Shown: positions 1-6,510 of the stretch, piece after piece
Position numbering within the stretch: the first letter of the stretch is position 1
Layout of the letters: each line of letters opens with the position of its first letter
Position numbers and translations under genes: made by a program
Assembly: GCA_934370925.1 (NCBI GenBank)
Contig: CAKRNG010000040.1
Location: 1 to 12,387 of the forward strand
DNA length: 12,387 bases
Direction: 5' to 3'
DNA from: an uncultured Lacticaseibacillus sp.
Lineage (GTDB): Bacteria; Bacillota; Bacilli; Lactobacillales; Lactobacillaceae
The notes under the pieces: model-generated
What the model was told of the DNA's origin: nothing
Databases searched by the model: none
The model's input: the letters and a program-made list of their open reading frames with translations, nothing else

Positions 1-84
1 TTTACTAATACTGAACGACCGAGTCTCAATGTTACCAATCATCAAACGGATGGAACGCAAGGAGCGACAGCGACGTTACGTCAA

Positions 85-358
85 CATCTTTTCATCCAAA
101 ACAAAAGATGATTAGCGGAAGATGTAGGCAGTTGCGGGTAAAAGTTCGGCGGAGGTTTTGGGGTGCGGAAGTGGTGAAGGTATCTTGGCGGTTTACCGCC
201 TAGATACGGGCCGACTTTGAGACTGGCTGACGGGTTTTGTCAGACAGGATCAAAGCGAGGTGGAATAACTTCAGCTGGGCTTTGGCTGAAGTTATGGAAC
301 CGTGCCCCACCACTGGAGACACCGCAAAACCGGAGCTGAACTTTTCCCCGTAACTGCC
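85..358 (-). repeat. Family 1 structured repeat, copy A
   Basis: Read on the minus strand, this is one of three copies of a cloverleaf-like repeat (others at 6511-6730 and 10379-10844). The closing helix pairs 127-176 with 309-358, about 40 pairs interrupted by a 6x6 internal loop. Inside are three hairpins: 265-275 with 285-295 (11 perfect pairs, ATAACTTCAGC), a second with CTTTGA/TCTCAAAG ends and an inner CTGAC/GTCAG stem, and a third of the form GTATCT-GGCGG/CCGCC-AGATAC. A tail hairpin CATCTTTT/AAAAGATG lies at 85-110. The stretch before it (57-82) contains a motif seen again near 2132-2162. No coding potential is convincing. It sits where secE-nusG would often precede rplK, so the gene order upstream has been broken or differs. 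Confidence 0.8.
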
Positions 359-373
359 GTGCTCGTGCCCCCC

Positions 374-402
374 TTGTCATTTAGTAGAAACAATGCTAAC
401 CT
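374..402 (+). promoter_or_regulatory. Possible rplK-rplA promoter
   Basis: TTGTCA at 374-379 is followed after 17 bases by TAACCT at 397-402, which is preceded by TG as in an extended -10. The -10 match is weak (3 of 6). It lies just outside repeat copy A and about 85 bases before the rplK start. A small GTATG/CATAC hairpin (409-425) follows in the leader. Confidence 0.4.
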
Positions 403-486
403 ATATGGGTATGTTTTTTGCATACATGTGGGAGACCAAAAATGATGGTCATCTAACCACATCACGGACTAAGGAGGTAATGTCTC

Positions 487-912
487 GTGGCTAAAAAAGT
501 AGCAAACATTGTTAAGCTTCAGATCCCTGCTGGGAAAGCAACTCCTGCTCCTCCAGTTGGTCCTGCTCTTGGGCAGGCCGGGATTAACATCATGGGCTTC
601 ACCAAGGATTTCAACGCTCGGACTGCAGATCAGGCCGGCATGATTATCCCTGTTGTGATTACCGTTTTCGAAGATCGTTCTTTCGAATTCATCACCAAGA
701 CTCCTCCAGCTGCTGTTCTTCTTAAGAAGGCTGCTGGCGTAGAACACGGCTCTGGTGAACCTAACACCAAGAAGGTTGCTACGGTAACCAAGGCTCAGGT
801 TCAGCAGATCGCTGAAACGAAGATGCAAGACCTTAACGCTGCCAGTGTTGAAGCTGCAATGCGCATGGTTGAAGGGACTGCTCGGTCCATGGGCTTCGTT
901 GTCGAAGGCTAA
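487..912 (+). CDS. rplK: 50S ribosomal protein L11
   Basis: Encodes ribosomal protein L11, 141 residues, the usual bacterial length. L11 binds the GTPase-associated region of 23S rRNA and supports factor binding and the stringent response. The N-terminal domain starts [18 protein letters not shown] and has the proline-rich [17 protein letters not shown] hinge segment. The C-terminal RNA-binding domain includes [16 protein letters not shown] and ends RSMGFVVEG. The start is GTG, chosen because AAGGAGGT lies at 472-479 with normal spacing and the protein begins exactly as other L11 proteins do. It is followed by rplA after 94 bases, the standard L11 operon order. The long open frame on the opposite strand is a shadow. 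Confidence 0.98.
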   Translation: MAKKVANIVKLQIPAGKATPAPPVGPALGQAGINIMGFTKDFNARTADQAGMIIPVVITVFEDRSFEFITKTPPAAVLLKKAAGVEHGSGEPNTKKVATVTKAQVQQIAETKMQDLNAASVEAAMRMVEGTARSMGFVVEG

Positions 913-953
913 ACCCAGCATCCGGATGGACGGTGAAAGCCGTCACAATCAGA

Positions 954-983
954 GTGGAAGGGAATTAAGTTCCCGTTGACCAC
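954..983 (+). promoter_or_regulatory. Probable L1-binding autoregulatory hairpin in the rplK-rplA mRNA
   Basis: GTGG (954-957) pairs with CCAC (980-983) and GGGAA (960-964) pairs with TTCCC (970-974). The two helices are separated by an asymmetric internal loop, AA on the 5' side and GTTGA on the 3' side. Ribosomal protein L1 is known to bind this kind of two-helix motif in 23S rRNA and in its own mRNA, with a G(A)UGA-type sequence in the 3' side of the loop. The hairpin lies seven bases before the rplA Shine-Dalgarno sequence, so L1 binding could block translation. A second hairpin, GACGG/CCGTC, lies at 928-943. The assignment is inferred from shape and position. Confidence 0.6.
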
Positions 984-1006
984 ATTTGCAAGGAGGAAAA
1001 CCCAGA

Positions 1007-1696
1007 ATGGCTAAAAAAGGTAAAAAGTACATTGAAGCTGCCAAGCTGGTCGACAAGACCGTTGCTTACGCTCCAGAAGATGCTCTGGAACTCGTAAAGA
1101 AGGCTAGCTTCGCTAAGTTTGACGAAACCGTTGAAGTTGCATACCGTCTCGCACTTGACCCAAAGAAGGCTGACCAGCAGCTCCGTGGTGCAGTTGTCCT
1201 TCCAAACGGTACCGGTAAGACACAGCGTGTGATTGTCTTCGCTCAGGGCGAACAGGCAAAGCAGGCTGAAGCAGCTGGTGCAGACCTCGTTGGTGCAGAC
1301 GACCTCGTTCAGAAGATTTCTGACGGCTGGCTCGACTTCGACGTTGCTGTTGCAACGCCACCAATGATGGCTAAGGTTGGTCGTCTCGGTCGTGTCCTCG
1401 GTCCTAAGGGCTTGATGCCAAACCCTAAGACCGGTACGGTTACGATGGATGTTACCAAGGCTGTTAACGACATCAAGGCTGGTCAGGTGACCTACCGTGT
1501 CGACAAGGCTGGTATCGTTCACGCACCAATTGGTAAGGTTAGCTTCGACACCGCTAAGCTTCTTGAAAACTTCACCACGTTGCAGGATACCCTCAACAAG
1601 GTGCGTCCTGCATCCGCTAAGGGTCAGTACATCAAGAGCTTGACCGTAACGTCTACGTTCGGTCCTGGTGTTACCGTTGACGCAAACAAGTTCTAG
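1007..1696 (+). CDS. rplA: 50S ribosomal protein L1
   Basis: Encodes ribosomal protein L1, 229 residues, the standard length. L1 forms the mobile stalk near the ribosomal E site and represses its own mRNA. Recognisable parts are the N-terminal [16 protein letters not shown], the central domain II with [18 protein letters not shown], the [12 protein letters not shown] loop that contacts RNA, and the C-terminal part of domain I with [19 protein letters not shown]. An in-frame start 21 bases upstream (986) is rejected: AGGAGG at 991-996 is correctly spaced for the ATG at 1007, and that start gives the family's N terminus. It is the second gene of the L11 operon and is closed by a strong terminator 31 bases downstream. 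Confidence 0.98.
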   Translation: MAKKGKKYIEAAKLVDKTVAYAPEDALELVKKASFAKFDETVEVAYRLALDPKKADQQLRGAVVLPNGTGKTQRVIVFAQGEQAKQAEAAGADLVGADDLVQKISDGWLDFDVAVATPPMMAKVGRLGRVLGPKGLMPNPKTGTVTMDVTKAVNDIKAGQVTYRVDKAGIVHAPIGKVSFDTAKLLENFTTLQDTLNKVRPASAKGQYIKSLTVTSTFGPGVTVDANKF

Positions 1697-1727
1697 TTTT
1701 AGCTTAGGCTGAACGCGTTCTTGATAA

Positions 1728-1767
1728 GGCGCACGATTTATCTTTTTGATGAATCGTGCGCCTTTTT
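1728..1767 (+). terminator. Intrinsic terminator of rplK-rplA
   Basis: GGCGCACGATT (1728-1738) pairs perfectly with AATCGTGCGCC (1752-1762) and is followed by five T residues. It ends the ribosomal protein operon. Confidence 0.95.
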
Positions 1768-1845
1768 GGGTACTTAGATTTCTCGGATGGATGGTGCCAA
1801 CGCCATTCGCTTTACGCGTGGCAGTTTAGTTATGTTGGTTTGATG

Positions 1846-1902
1846 GCAACGATAATGACACATTTGTTCTCGGCAAGGGGCGCCGAGAACCGTTGCTTTT
1901 TT
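1846..1902 (+). terminator. Orphan terminator-like hairpin
   Basis: GTTCTCGGC (1866-1874) pairs with GCCGAGAAC (1882-1890). The helix continues on the 3' side with CGTTGC (1891-1896), which can pair with GCAACG at 1846-1851 across a 14-base bulge. Six T residues follow (1897-1902). No gene precedes it after the rplA terminator. A GATAAT box (1851-1856) inside the bulge has no clear -35. It could be a backup terminator, the end of a small RNA or the remnant of a lost gene. Confidence 0.6.
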
Positions 1903-1943
1903 CGATATGACGCATGGGTTCGTTTTATGACTGGAAATTTCGT

Positions 1944-2118
1944 GGGTGCGCCATAAGTCCAAGGCACACGAACATTACATCCTAGTCGAGCTACGTGTCC
2001 CAGAAGTCTGCGCTTAACCCAGAATTTATTGCGGTGGAAGTACACCACCTCCATCAATTCTACGTTAATGCTCAACTTCTGACCGGGGCACTGCGCTCTG
2101 TGATTCTGGCGCAGCCTC
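1944..2118. repeat. Family 2/3 composite repeat
   Basis: The left end GGTGCGCCATAAG and right end TTCTGGCGCAGCC are imperfect terminal inverted repeats of family 2. The left arm (1951-1985) matches the nested element at 10595-10630, including CACGAAC-TTACATCC. The centre (about 1984-2103) matches the reverse complement of the 123-bp tandem repeat at 12188-12310, including AGCTACGTGTCCC, GCGCTTAACCCAGAA and ACGTTAATGCTCA. Compared with that repeat, the inner hairpin changed from GGCGG/CCGCC to GGTGG/CCACC and the next helix from ACCGAT/ATCGGT to ATTTAT/ATCAAT, mostly keeping pairing. Short open frames here are not credible genes. Confidence 0.75.
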
Positions 2119-2220
2119 ACCTACGTAAAAAGCGCAAGGAGCGCCCCGCGCGACGTTGCGTCCCCGAAGCGTTAGCGGAGGGAATCCACACGGCACCTTA
2201 ACGTAACCTTCAGCCATCGA
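2119..2220. repeat. Degenerate repeat tail before pckA
   Basis: The segment 2132-2162 (GCGCAAGGAGCG, then GACGTTGCGTC) resembles the sequence flanking repeat copy A at 57-82 (CGCAAGGAGCG, then GACGTTACGTC). It is followed by GCGTTAGCGGAGG, which resembles the family 1 tail read in reverse. The stretch between the composite repeat and the pckA promoter therefore looks like decayed repeat material. No gene is seen. Confidence 0.45.
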
Positions 2221-2248
2221 TTGACAGCGCATACATTAGGCGTATAGA
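2221..2248 (+). promoter_or_regulatory. pckA promoter with overlapping cre-like site
   Basis: A perfect TTGACA -35 (2221-2226) is followed after 16 bases by TATAGA (2243-2248). TGACAGCGCATACA at 2222-2235 fits the CcpA operator consensus TGWAARCGNTWNCW at 12 of 14 positions and covers the -35. CcpA bound there would exclude RNA polymerase. That fits carbon catabolite repression of a gluconeogenic gene, but the regulation is inferred from sequence only. Confidence 0.65.
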
Positions 2249-2290
2249 CTTAAGATATAACCAAAATAGAAACGTTGAGGGGGAATTACG

Positions 2291-3937
2291 ATGGCGACAA
2301 CTCAGAAATTTGCACGGACGGCAATTAGTCCGGATAACCGGTTGTTTTCTGACTTTAAGGTGCTCGTTGAGTCTGCATTCTATGGGAATAATGTGACGCG
2401 GATATCTGATTTAGCGACTGCTTATGCGAATGCACGGCGCGCACCGGGTGTGGTGACCACGGACATGCCGATTGCCCACACGGATGAGCTCGGTTTGCCG
2501 GCAGACGCGAAGGTACTCGTCGCAAATGACGGACGCGTGGTTGGACGTACCGCGGCGGCTCGGCGAATTATTGGTCAGCCGGGAATTGATGCGAAGTTGT
2601 ACGCCAGTATCCTGCGCGAGGCTGTTTTTGCGGGGACACGCCGTCAATTCTATACCGGAGACGTGATTGTGGGGCTCGACAAGGAGTTTTCCGTCCGCGC
2701 GCACCTCATGTTGAATCAGGACTATGCAGCGAATTTCTACGCCTACCTCTTGAATTTTCAGATGGCGACGCAGGCTGTGCAGGAACGATACGCGCACAGT
2801 AATCCGCTGCCTGAAAATGATATCTACATTTACGCTGATCCAGACTGGTCGCATCCTGATTATCCAGATGGGCTGGCGTTGTTTGACCCGACCCACAACG
2901 TTGCGGCAATTTTGGGACTCCGCTACTTTGGTGAGCTCAAGAAGTCGACGCTGACGTTATCGTGGGCGACGGCGCACCGGAATGGTTTTACGGCGTGTCA
3001 CGGGGGGATGAAACGCTACGATTTGGCGGATCACCACTTCACAATGGCGGCGTTTGGACTGTCGGGGTCGGGCAAATCGACCATTACGTTGGCAAAACAT
3101 GCGGGCAAGTATGACGTGGATGTTTTGCACGATGACGCCTTCGTGATTAACCGGCAGACGGGCACGACCACCGCACTCGAGCCGGCCTACTTCGACAAGA
3201 CGGCGGACTATGCGCCAAGCGACCCGGCGCTCAAGTACTTCCTGACGTGTCAGAACGTTGGGGTGACGCTCGATGATGAGGGGCAAAAGGTCATTGTGAC
3301 GCAGGAAATCCGCAATAACAATGGGCGGGCCATTAAGTCGCGTTTTCTGACGCCAAACCGGGTGGATCACCTGTCGGATCCGTTGAATGCGGTCTTTTGG
3401 ATTATGAAGGACGATACGCTGCCACCAGTACTGAAGATTACGGACCCAACACTCGCGGCCGTGTTCGGTGCAACGCTCGCCACGAAGCGGTCAACGGCGG
3501 AGAATTTGGTGGGGAAGGTGGACATGAACGCCCTGGTCATCGAGCCATTTGCGAACCCGTTCCGGTGTTACCCACTCGGTGAAGATTACAACGACTTCCG
3601 GAGCCTATTTGCACAGAACCAGACGGATTGCTACATTCTGAACACGGGCTTCTTTAACGGTAAGAAGGTCACACCTGGCGTCACACTTGGGGCGATTGAA
3701 CAAATTGTGGAACAGACAGCGACGTTCACCCCGTTTGGCGCAGTTGAAAATGTTGCTTACATCGACATGCCGGACTATCCCGTCGATTTCGATGACGCGG
3801 CGTACACGGCACGGTTGCGGGACCGGATGAGCGACCGGCTCAACTTCGTCACGACGCAACAAACGGCAATGGACGGCTACAATGCACTTCCGGAAGAGGC
3901 GGCGCTTACGCTGCACCAGGTGATTTCGGAATTGTAG
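2291..3937 (+). CDS. pckA: Phosphoenolpyruvate carboxykinase (ATP)
   Basis: Encodes ATP-dependent PEP carboxykinase (EC 4.1.1.49 family), a cytosolic enzyme that interconverts oxaloacetate plus ATP with PEP, CO2 and ADP. It is 548 residues, slightly longer than the common 525-540. Visible motifs are YFGELKKS (212-219, counterpart of the YxGExKKG substrate and metal loop), the kinase-1a P-loop GLSGSGKST (256-264), the metal-binding kinase-2 segment DVLHDDAF (277-284) and the arginine segment KSRFLTPNR (349-357). The ATG is preceded by GAGGGGG with normal spacing. The gene is monocistronic, with its own promoter and a cre-like site. In lactic acid bacteria the enzyme may run toward malate/aspartate-derived PEP or toward oxaloacetate; the direction cannot be told here. 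A repeat begins within its stop codon. Confidence 0.95.
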   Translation: MATTQKFARTAISPDNRLFSDFKVLVESAFYGNNVTRISDLATAYANARRAPGVVTTDMPIAHTDELGLPADAKVLVANDGRVVGRTAAARRIIGQPGIDAKLYASILREAVFAGTRRQFYTGDVIVGLDKEFSVRAHLMLNQDYAANFYAYLLNFQMATQAVQERYAHSNPLPENDIYIYADPDWSHPDYPDGLALFDPTHNVAAILGLRYFGELKKSTLTLSWATAHRNGFTACHGGMKRYDLADHHFTMAAFGLSGSGKSTITLAKHAGKYDVDVLHDDAFVINRQTGTTTALEPAYFDKTADYAPSDPALKYFLTCQNVGVTLDDEGQKVIVTQEIRNNNGRAIKSRFLTPNRVDHLSDPLNAVFWIMKDDTLPPVLKITDPTLAAVFGATLATKRSTAENLVGKVDMNALVIEPFANPFRCYPLGEDYNDFRSLFAQNQTDCYILNTGFFNGKKVTPGVTLGAIEQIVEQTATFTPFGAVENVAYIDMPDYPVDFDDAAYTARLRDRMSDRLNFVTTQQTAMDGYNALPEEAALTLHQVISEL

Positions 3938-4086
3938 GCTGCATAAGAAGACGAGTTGGTCTTGGTATATAAGGCAGTCTCAGCGGAAATCCTGCACTTA
4001 GGATTTCTGTTGGGGCTGCCTTGTATGTGGGGGGACAGTTTTCTGGTGCGCGACTGGATGTAACGTCAGGTTTCTGGCGCAGCCTC
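3936..4086 (-). repeat. Family 2 palindromic repeat at the pckA 3' end
   Basis: Its left end AGGCTGC overlaps the pckA stop codon and its right end is TTTCTGGCGCAGCCTC, an imperfect terminal inverted repeat. Reverse-complemented, it aligns along its length with the element at 10587-10748. The centre forms a long hairpin: AAGGCAG (3971-3977) to CTGCCTT (4016-4022), then CTCAGCGGAAATCC with GGATTTCTGTTGGG, one mismatch in between. The sister copy keeps the GAAATCC/GGATTTC core but has different outer pairs that are still complementary. It may end pckA transcripts as a hairpin, although no good T tract follows. The next 90 bases (4087-4180) contain no recognisable feature. Confidence 0.8.
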
Positions 4087-4180
4087 TACTTTGGTATGTG
4101 AGCGGATTTCTTCTGGCTGCAACTAGAAGCGGCATTAAGGCGTTCTTTTAAGATAACGTTTGTTCGTGTACGATTGGTCC

Positions 4181-4209
4181 TTGACCACCATGTGAATTAG
4201 TGGCACAAT
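4181..4209 (+). promoter_or_regulatory. trp leader promoter
   Basis: TTGACC (4181-4186), a 17-base spacer and CACAAT (4204-4209) give a good vegetative promoter. Transcription would start near 4216, producing a leader of about 247 bases before trpE. No second promoter is seen closer to trpE. Confidence 0.65.
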
Positions 4210-4263
4210 GTTGCCAACTAAGAAAGCGAGCCCAAACTTGGGTGGCGCAATTGGAGAACGATA

Positions 4264-4314
4264 ATGACAAAACAGTTTGGATTAAATGGATGGTGGCGCG
4301 ACGACGAACAGTAA
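4264..4314 (+). CDS. trpL: Tryptophan-rich leader peptide (attenuation)
   Basis: A 16-codon open frame encodes MTKQFGLNGWWRDDEQ, with two adjacent Trp codons (TGG TGG at 4291-4296). GGAG at 4253-4256 lies seven bases before the ATG, so it is very likely translated. Its position, 50 bases after the predicted transcription start and ahead of a terminator in front of trpE, is that of a classical attenuation leader peptide: ribosome stalling at the Trp codons when charged tRNA-Trp is scarce would control termination. The name trpL is by analogy of role, since leader peptides do not share sequence. Part of its coding sequence (AACAGTTTG, 4271-4279) is perfectly complementary to 4396-4404 just before the terminator. 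Confidence 0.75.
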   Translation: MTKQFGLNGWWRDDEQ

Positions 4315-4372
4315 TGTCCGTGGTCATTTTCGACGCGGGCAATCACCCGTGTCGATTGTGCTGATTATAGCC

Positions 4373-4440
4373 GGTTGGACACCTGTCTAGCCGCGCAAAC
4401 TGTTGACGTTAGGGTAGACAATCTGTCTACCCTATTTGTT
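4373..4440 (+). terminator. trp attenuator with three mutually exclusive hairpins
   Basis: The terminator pairs AGGGTAGAC (4411-4419) with GTCTACCCT (4425-4433), followed by ATTTGTTTG. Its 5' arm can instead pair with TGTCTAGCC at 4384-4392 (one mismatch), forming an antiterminator. That segment can itself be held by GGTTGGAC at 4373-4380 (8 pairs with wobbles). The Trp-codon region also offers GCGCG (4296-4300) to CGCGC (4392-4396) and AACAGTTTG (4271-4279) to CAAACTGTT (4396-4404). A ribosome stalled on the Trp codons would cover these 5' partners and free 4384-4392 for antitermination. A separate 9-pair hairpin lies at 4331-4354. The T tract is interrupted, so termination may be partial. 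Confidence 0.65.
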
Positions 4441-4462
4441 TGCAACAAGAAAGGACTTCTTC

Positions 4463-5929
4463 ATGAAATATACCGATATCGAACCTTACCTAAACAATTA
4501 CGCGGCGGTGCCAATTGTGATTGACCAGCCCTGTCGTGACTTTGACCCCGAGCCCATTGTGGCCGCGTTGCGTGCGGGAGGGCACACCGCGTTTATGCTG
4601 CACGGCGCACCTGATGATGGTGTGAGTCGCTACACCTACATTGTGGATCGGCCACGAACGCGCTATGAATTGAATGGGCACACGCTCACAACGATTTCAG
4701 GTACGACGCAACATCAGATGCATGTGACGAATCCAGGCGCGACGTTCACCAAGATTCTGACGGCAACACGGACACCCGTTTTACCGGAACTTCCCCCGTT
4801 TGTCGGGGGACTTGCGGGGTATTTTGCCTATGAATACGCGCAGACGGTGCACCCCCAGCTACATCTGACGCCTGCACCAGATGGCGGGCTACCGGACGCA
4901 TTGTTGCTGGTGGCCGATTGCGTGATTATCCATGATGCCGTGACGAATCAGTTGTTTTTAAGCCAAATCACACCGACGATGGGGCTGACACAAGCTGATT
5001 TTGCTGAAATTCAGGTGGCACTCCAAGCACGATTGCAGACGATTACGGACATTATGCAACAGGGGATGCCTGCGGGGGCGTTTGGCCTCGATACCACGTT
5101 GACCCCAGATTACACACCGGAAGCCTTTGCTGCGCGGGTGGCCAAGGTGCAGGCGCATATTCACGATGGCGATATTTTTCAATTAATCTTGGCTAATCCG
5201 CAACGTGCACAGATGCATGGCGATTTATTAAATGCTGCCAAAACGGTGTTGCGTGATAACCCGACCCCGTATCAATTTTATCTTGGCAGTGGTACACGGG
5301 AAGTTTTGGGCGCCTCACCGGAATTGCTTGTGGCGCGTCACGATGAGGAGCTACAGACGTTTCCGCTGGCGGGGACGCGTCGGCGCGGGCAGACGCCAGA
5401 AGAGGATGCACAGCTTGCATCAGAGCTGACGCATTCTGAAAAGGAATGTTCTGAGCACAACATGTTGATTGATTTAGGGCGTAACGATTTGGGCGCTGTC
5501 AGCCAGTTGGGGAGTGTACAGGTGACCAGTGTGCGCCAGCTTCTGTATTTCGCCAGCGTCATGCATATGGGGTCGACCGTCACGAGTCGCATTGCGCCGG
5601 GAATCACGCCACTCGATGTTGTGGCGGCGTTGCTTCCGGCGGGGACGTTAGCGGGCGCGCCGAAGTTAAGTGCCATGACAATTATTAGTCAACTGGAAGG
5701 CACGCGGCGCGGTGTTTATGGCGGCACGATTGGTTATCTGGGGTACGACGGGAATCTTGAACTTGCGATTGGAATTCGACTTGCACAACGGGAAGGCGAC
5801 CAGATTTCGTTGCACGCCGGCGCCGGGATTGTGACTGACAGCGTGGCGAAACACGAATATCAAGAGTTTAACAACAAAATTCGCGGTGTGAAGAACGCGT
5901 TATTGCGCGCGAGTGAGGAACTGGCATGA
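4463..5929 (+). CDS. trpE: Anthranilate synthase component I (chorismate-binding)
   Basis: Encodes a 488-residue chorismate-utilising enzyme, with the amidotransferase partner gene overlapping by four bases. Anthranilate synthase makes anthranilate from chorismate and glutamine, the first committed step to tryptophan. The catalytic domain shows DGDIFQLILA (235-244), PLAGTRRRG (301-309), SEKECSEHNMLIDLGRND (325-342), VMHMGSTVT (366-374), LPAGTLAGAPK (391-401), YGGTIGYL (419-426) and HAGAGIVTDS (451-460). Ala303 and the PAGT sequence point to TrpE rather than PabB, which usually has Lys (PIKGT) and PGGS. The upstream tandem-Trp leader supports this. The N-terminal region aligned with the LLES tryptophan-binding motif reads MLHG (45-48), so feedback inhibition may be altered. 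ATG 4463 is chosen over an upstream TTG (4436) because AGAAAGGA is seven bases away and the TTG lies in the terminator tail. Aminodeoxychorismate synthase is the alternative. Confidence 0.85.
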   Translation: MKYTDIEPYLNNYAAVPIVIDQPCRDFDPEPIVAALRAGGHTAFMLHGAPDDGVSRYTYIVDRPRTRYELNGHTLTTISGTTQHQMHVTNPGATFTKILTATRTPVLPELPPFVGGLAGYFAYEYAQTVHPQLHLTPAPDGGLPDALLLVADCVIIHDAVTNQLFLSQITPTMGLTQADFAEIQVALQARLQTITDIMQQGMPAGAFGLDTTLTPDYTPEAFAARVAKVQAHIHDGDIFQLILANPQRAQMHGDLLNAAKTVLRDNPTPYQFYLGSGTREVLGASPELLVARHDEELQTFPLAGTRRRGQTPEEDAQLASELTHSEKECSEHNMLIDLGRNDLGAVSQLGSVQVTSVRQLLYFASVMHMGSTVTSRIAPGITPLDVVAALLPAGTLAGAPKLSAMTIISQLEGTRRGVYGGTIGYLGYDGNLELAIGIRLAQREGDQISLHAGAGIVTDSVAKHEYQEFNNKIRGVKNALLRASEELA

Positions 5930-6498
5930 TTTATTTAATCGATAACTACGATAGTTTTACGTACAACCTTTATCAACTGATAGGGACACGGACTGAACAC
6001 GAGGTGCGTGTCGTCACACACGATGCACTCACGGCTGCGGAACTTGCGGCGTTGCAGCCTGATGCCGTCGTTTTTTCCCCAGGGCCAGGACGCCCTGAAA
6101 ATGCGGGCAACATGCCGGCCATGATTGCACAGTTGCGTGGGCGTGTGCCGATGTTCGGGGTGTGTCTAGGAATGCAGGCGATGGCGCAGGCGTACGGGGC
6201 AACCATCACGGGGGCGCCGGTGTTGATGCACGGGCGTTCAGACCAGTTGACGCAACAGACGACGAACGTGTTGTTGCGGGGATGTCCAGAGACGTTCACG
6301 GCGGCGCGGTACCACTCACTTGTGGCGACCAATGTCCCCGAAACGTTGACGGTGGGGGCGCTCGGGTCGGACGGGAGCGTGATGACGATTGAGAATGTGG
6401 CGGATAAGGTGTTTGGGGTGCAGTTCCACCCCGAGTCCATCATGACGGACGGCGCAGTGGGTGCAGGCATCATTGACAACTTCCTGGCACAGATTTAG
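5926..6498 (+). CDS. trpG: Anthranilate synthase glutamine amidotransferase component
   Basis: A 190-residue class I glutamine amidotransferase that delivers ammonia to TrpE. It shows DNYDSFTYNL (6-15), the oxyanion-forming SPGPGRP (51-57), the nucleophile Cys80 in FGVCLGMQA, the conserved RYHSLV (128-133), and the His168-Glu170 pair in QFHPESI. The ATG overlaps the trpE stop (ATGA), indicating translational coupling and equal stoichiometry. PabA and TrpG cannot be separated by sequence alone and some bacteria share one protein between both pathways; the name follows the partner gene and the leader. No trpD, trpC, trpF or trpBA follows: the next sequence is a structured repeat, so this is an isolated EG pair. 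Confidence 0.88.
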   Translation: MIYLIDNYDSFTYNLYQLIGTRTEHEVRVVTHDALTAAELAALQPDAVVFSPGPGRPENAGNMPAMIAQLRGRVPMFGVCLGMQAMAQAYGATITGAPVLMHGRSDQLTQQTTNVLLRGCPETFTAARYHSLVATNVPETLTVGALGSDGSVMTIENVADKVFGVQFHPESIMTDGAVGAGIIDNFLAQI

Positions 6499-6510
6499 GC
6501 GGGGCGGTTG

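Noticed and set aside
469..921. 150-codon minus-strand open frame opposite rplK
   Set aside because: It is antisense to a certain ribosomal protein gene and has no start signals. The same holds for the minus-strand frame opposite rplA.
1756..2201. Short open frames after rplA on both strands
   Set aside because: They overlap hairpins and repeat arms, lack ribosome binding sites and have no recognisable protein features.
4201..4260. T-box riboswitch in the trp leader (GGGTGGCGC resembles the T-box motif)
   Set aside because: The match stops after about eight bases, the motif lies before the leader peptide rather than next to the terminator, and no stem I specifier structure is visible.
4436..4462. 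Upstream TTG start adding nine residues to trpE
   Set aside because: It lies in the tail of the terminator and has no ribosome binding site; ATG 4463 has AGAAAGGA at the right distance.
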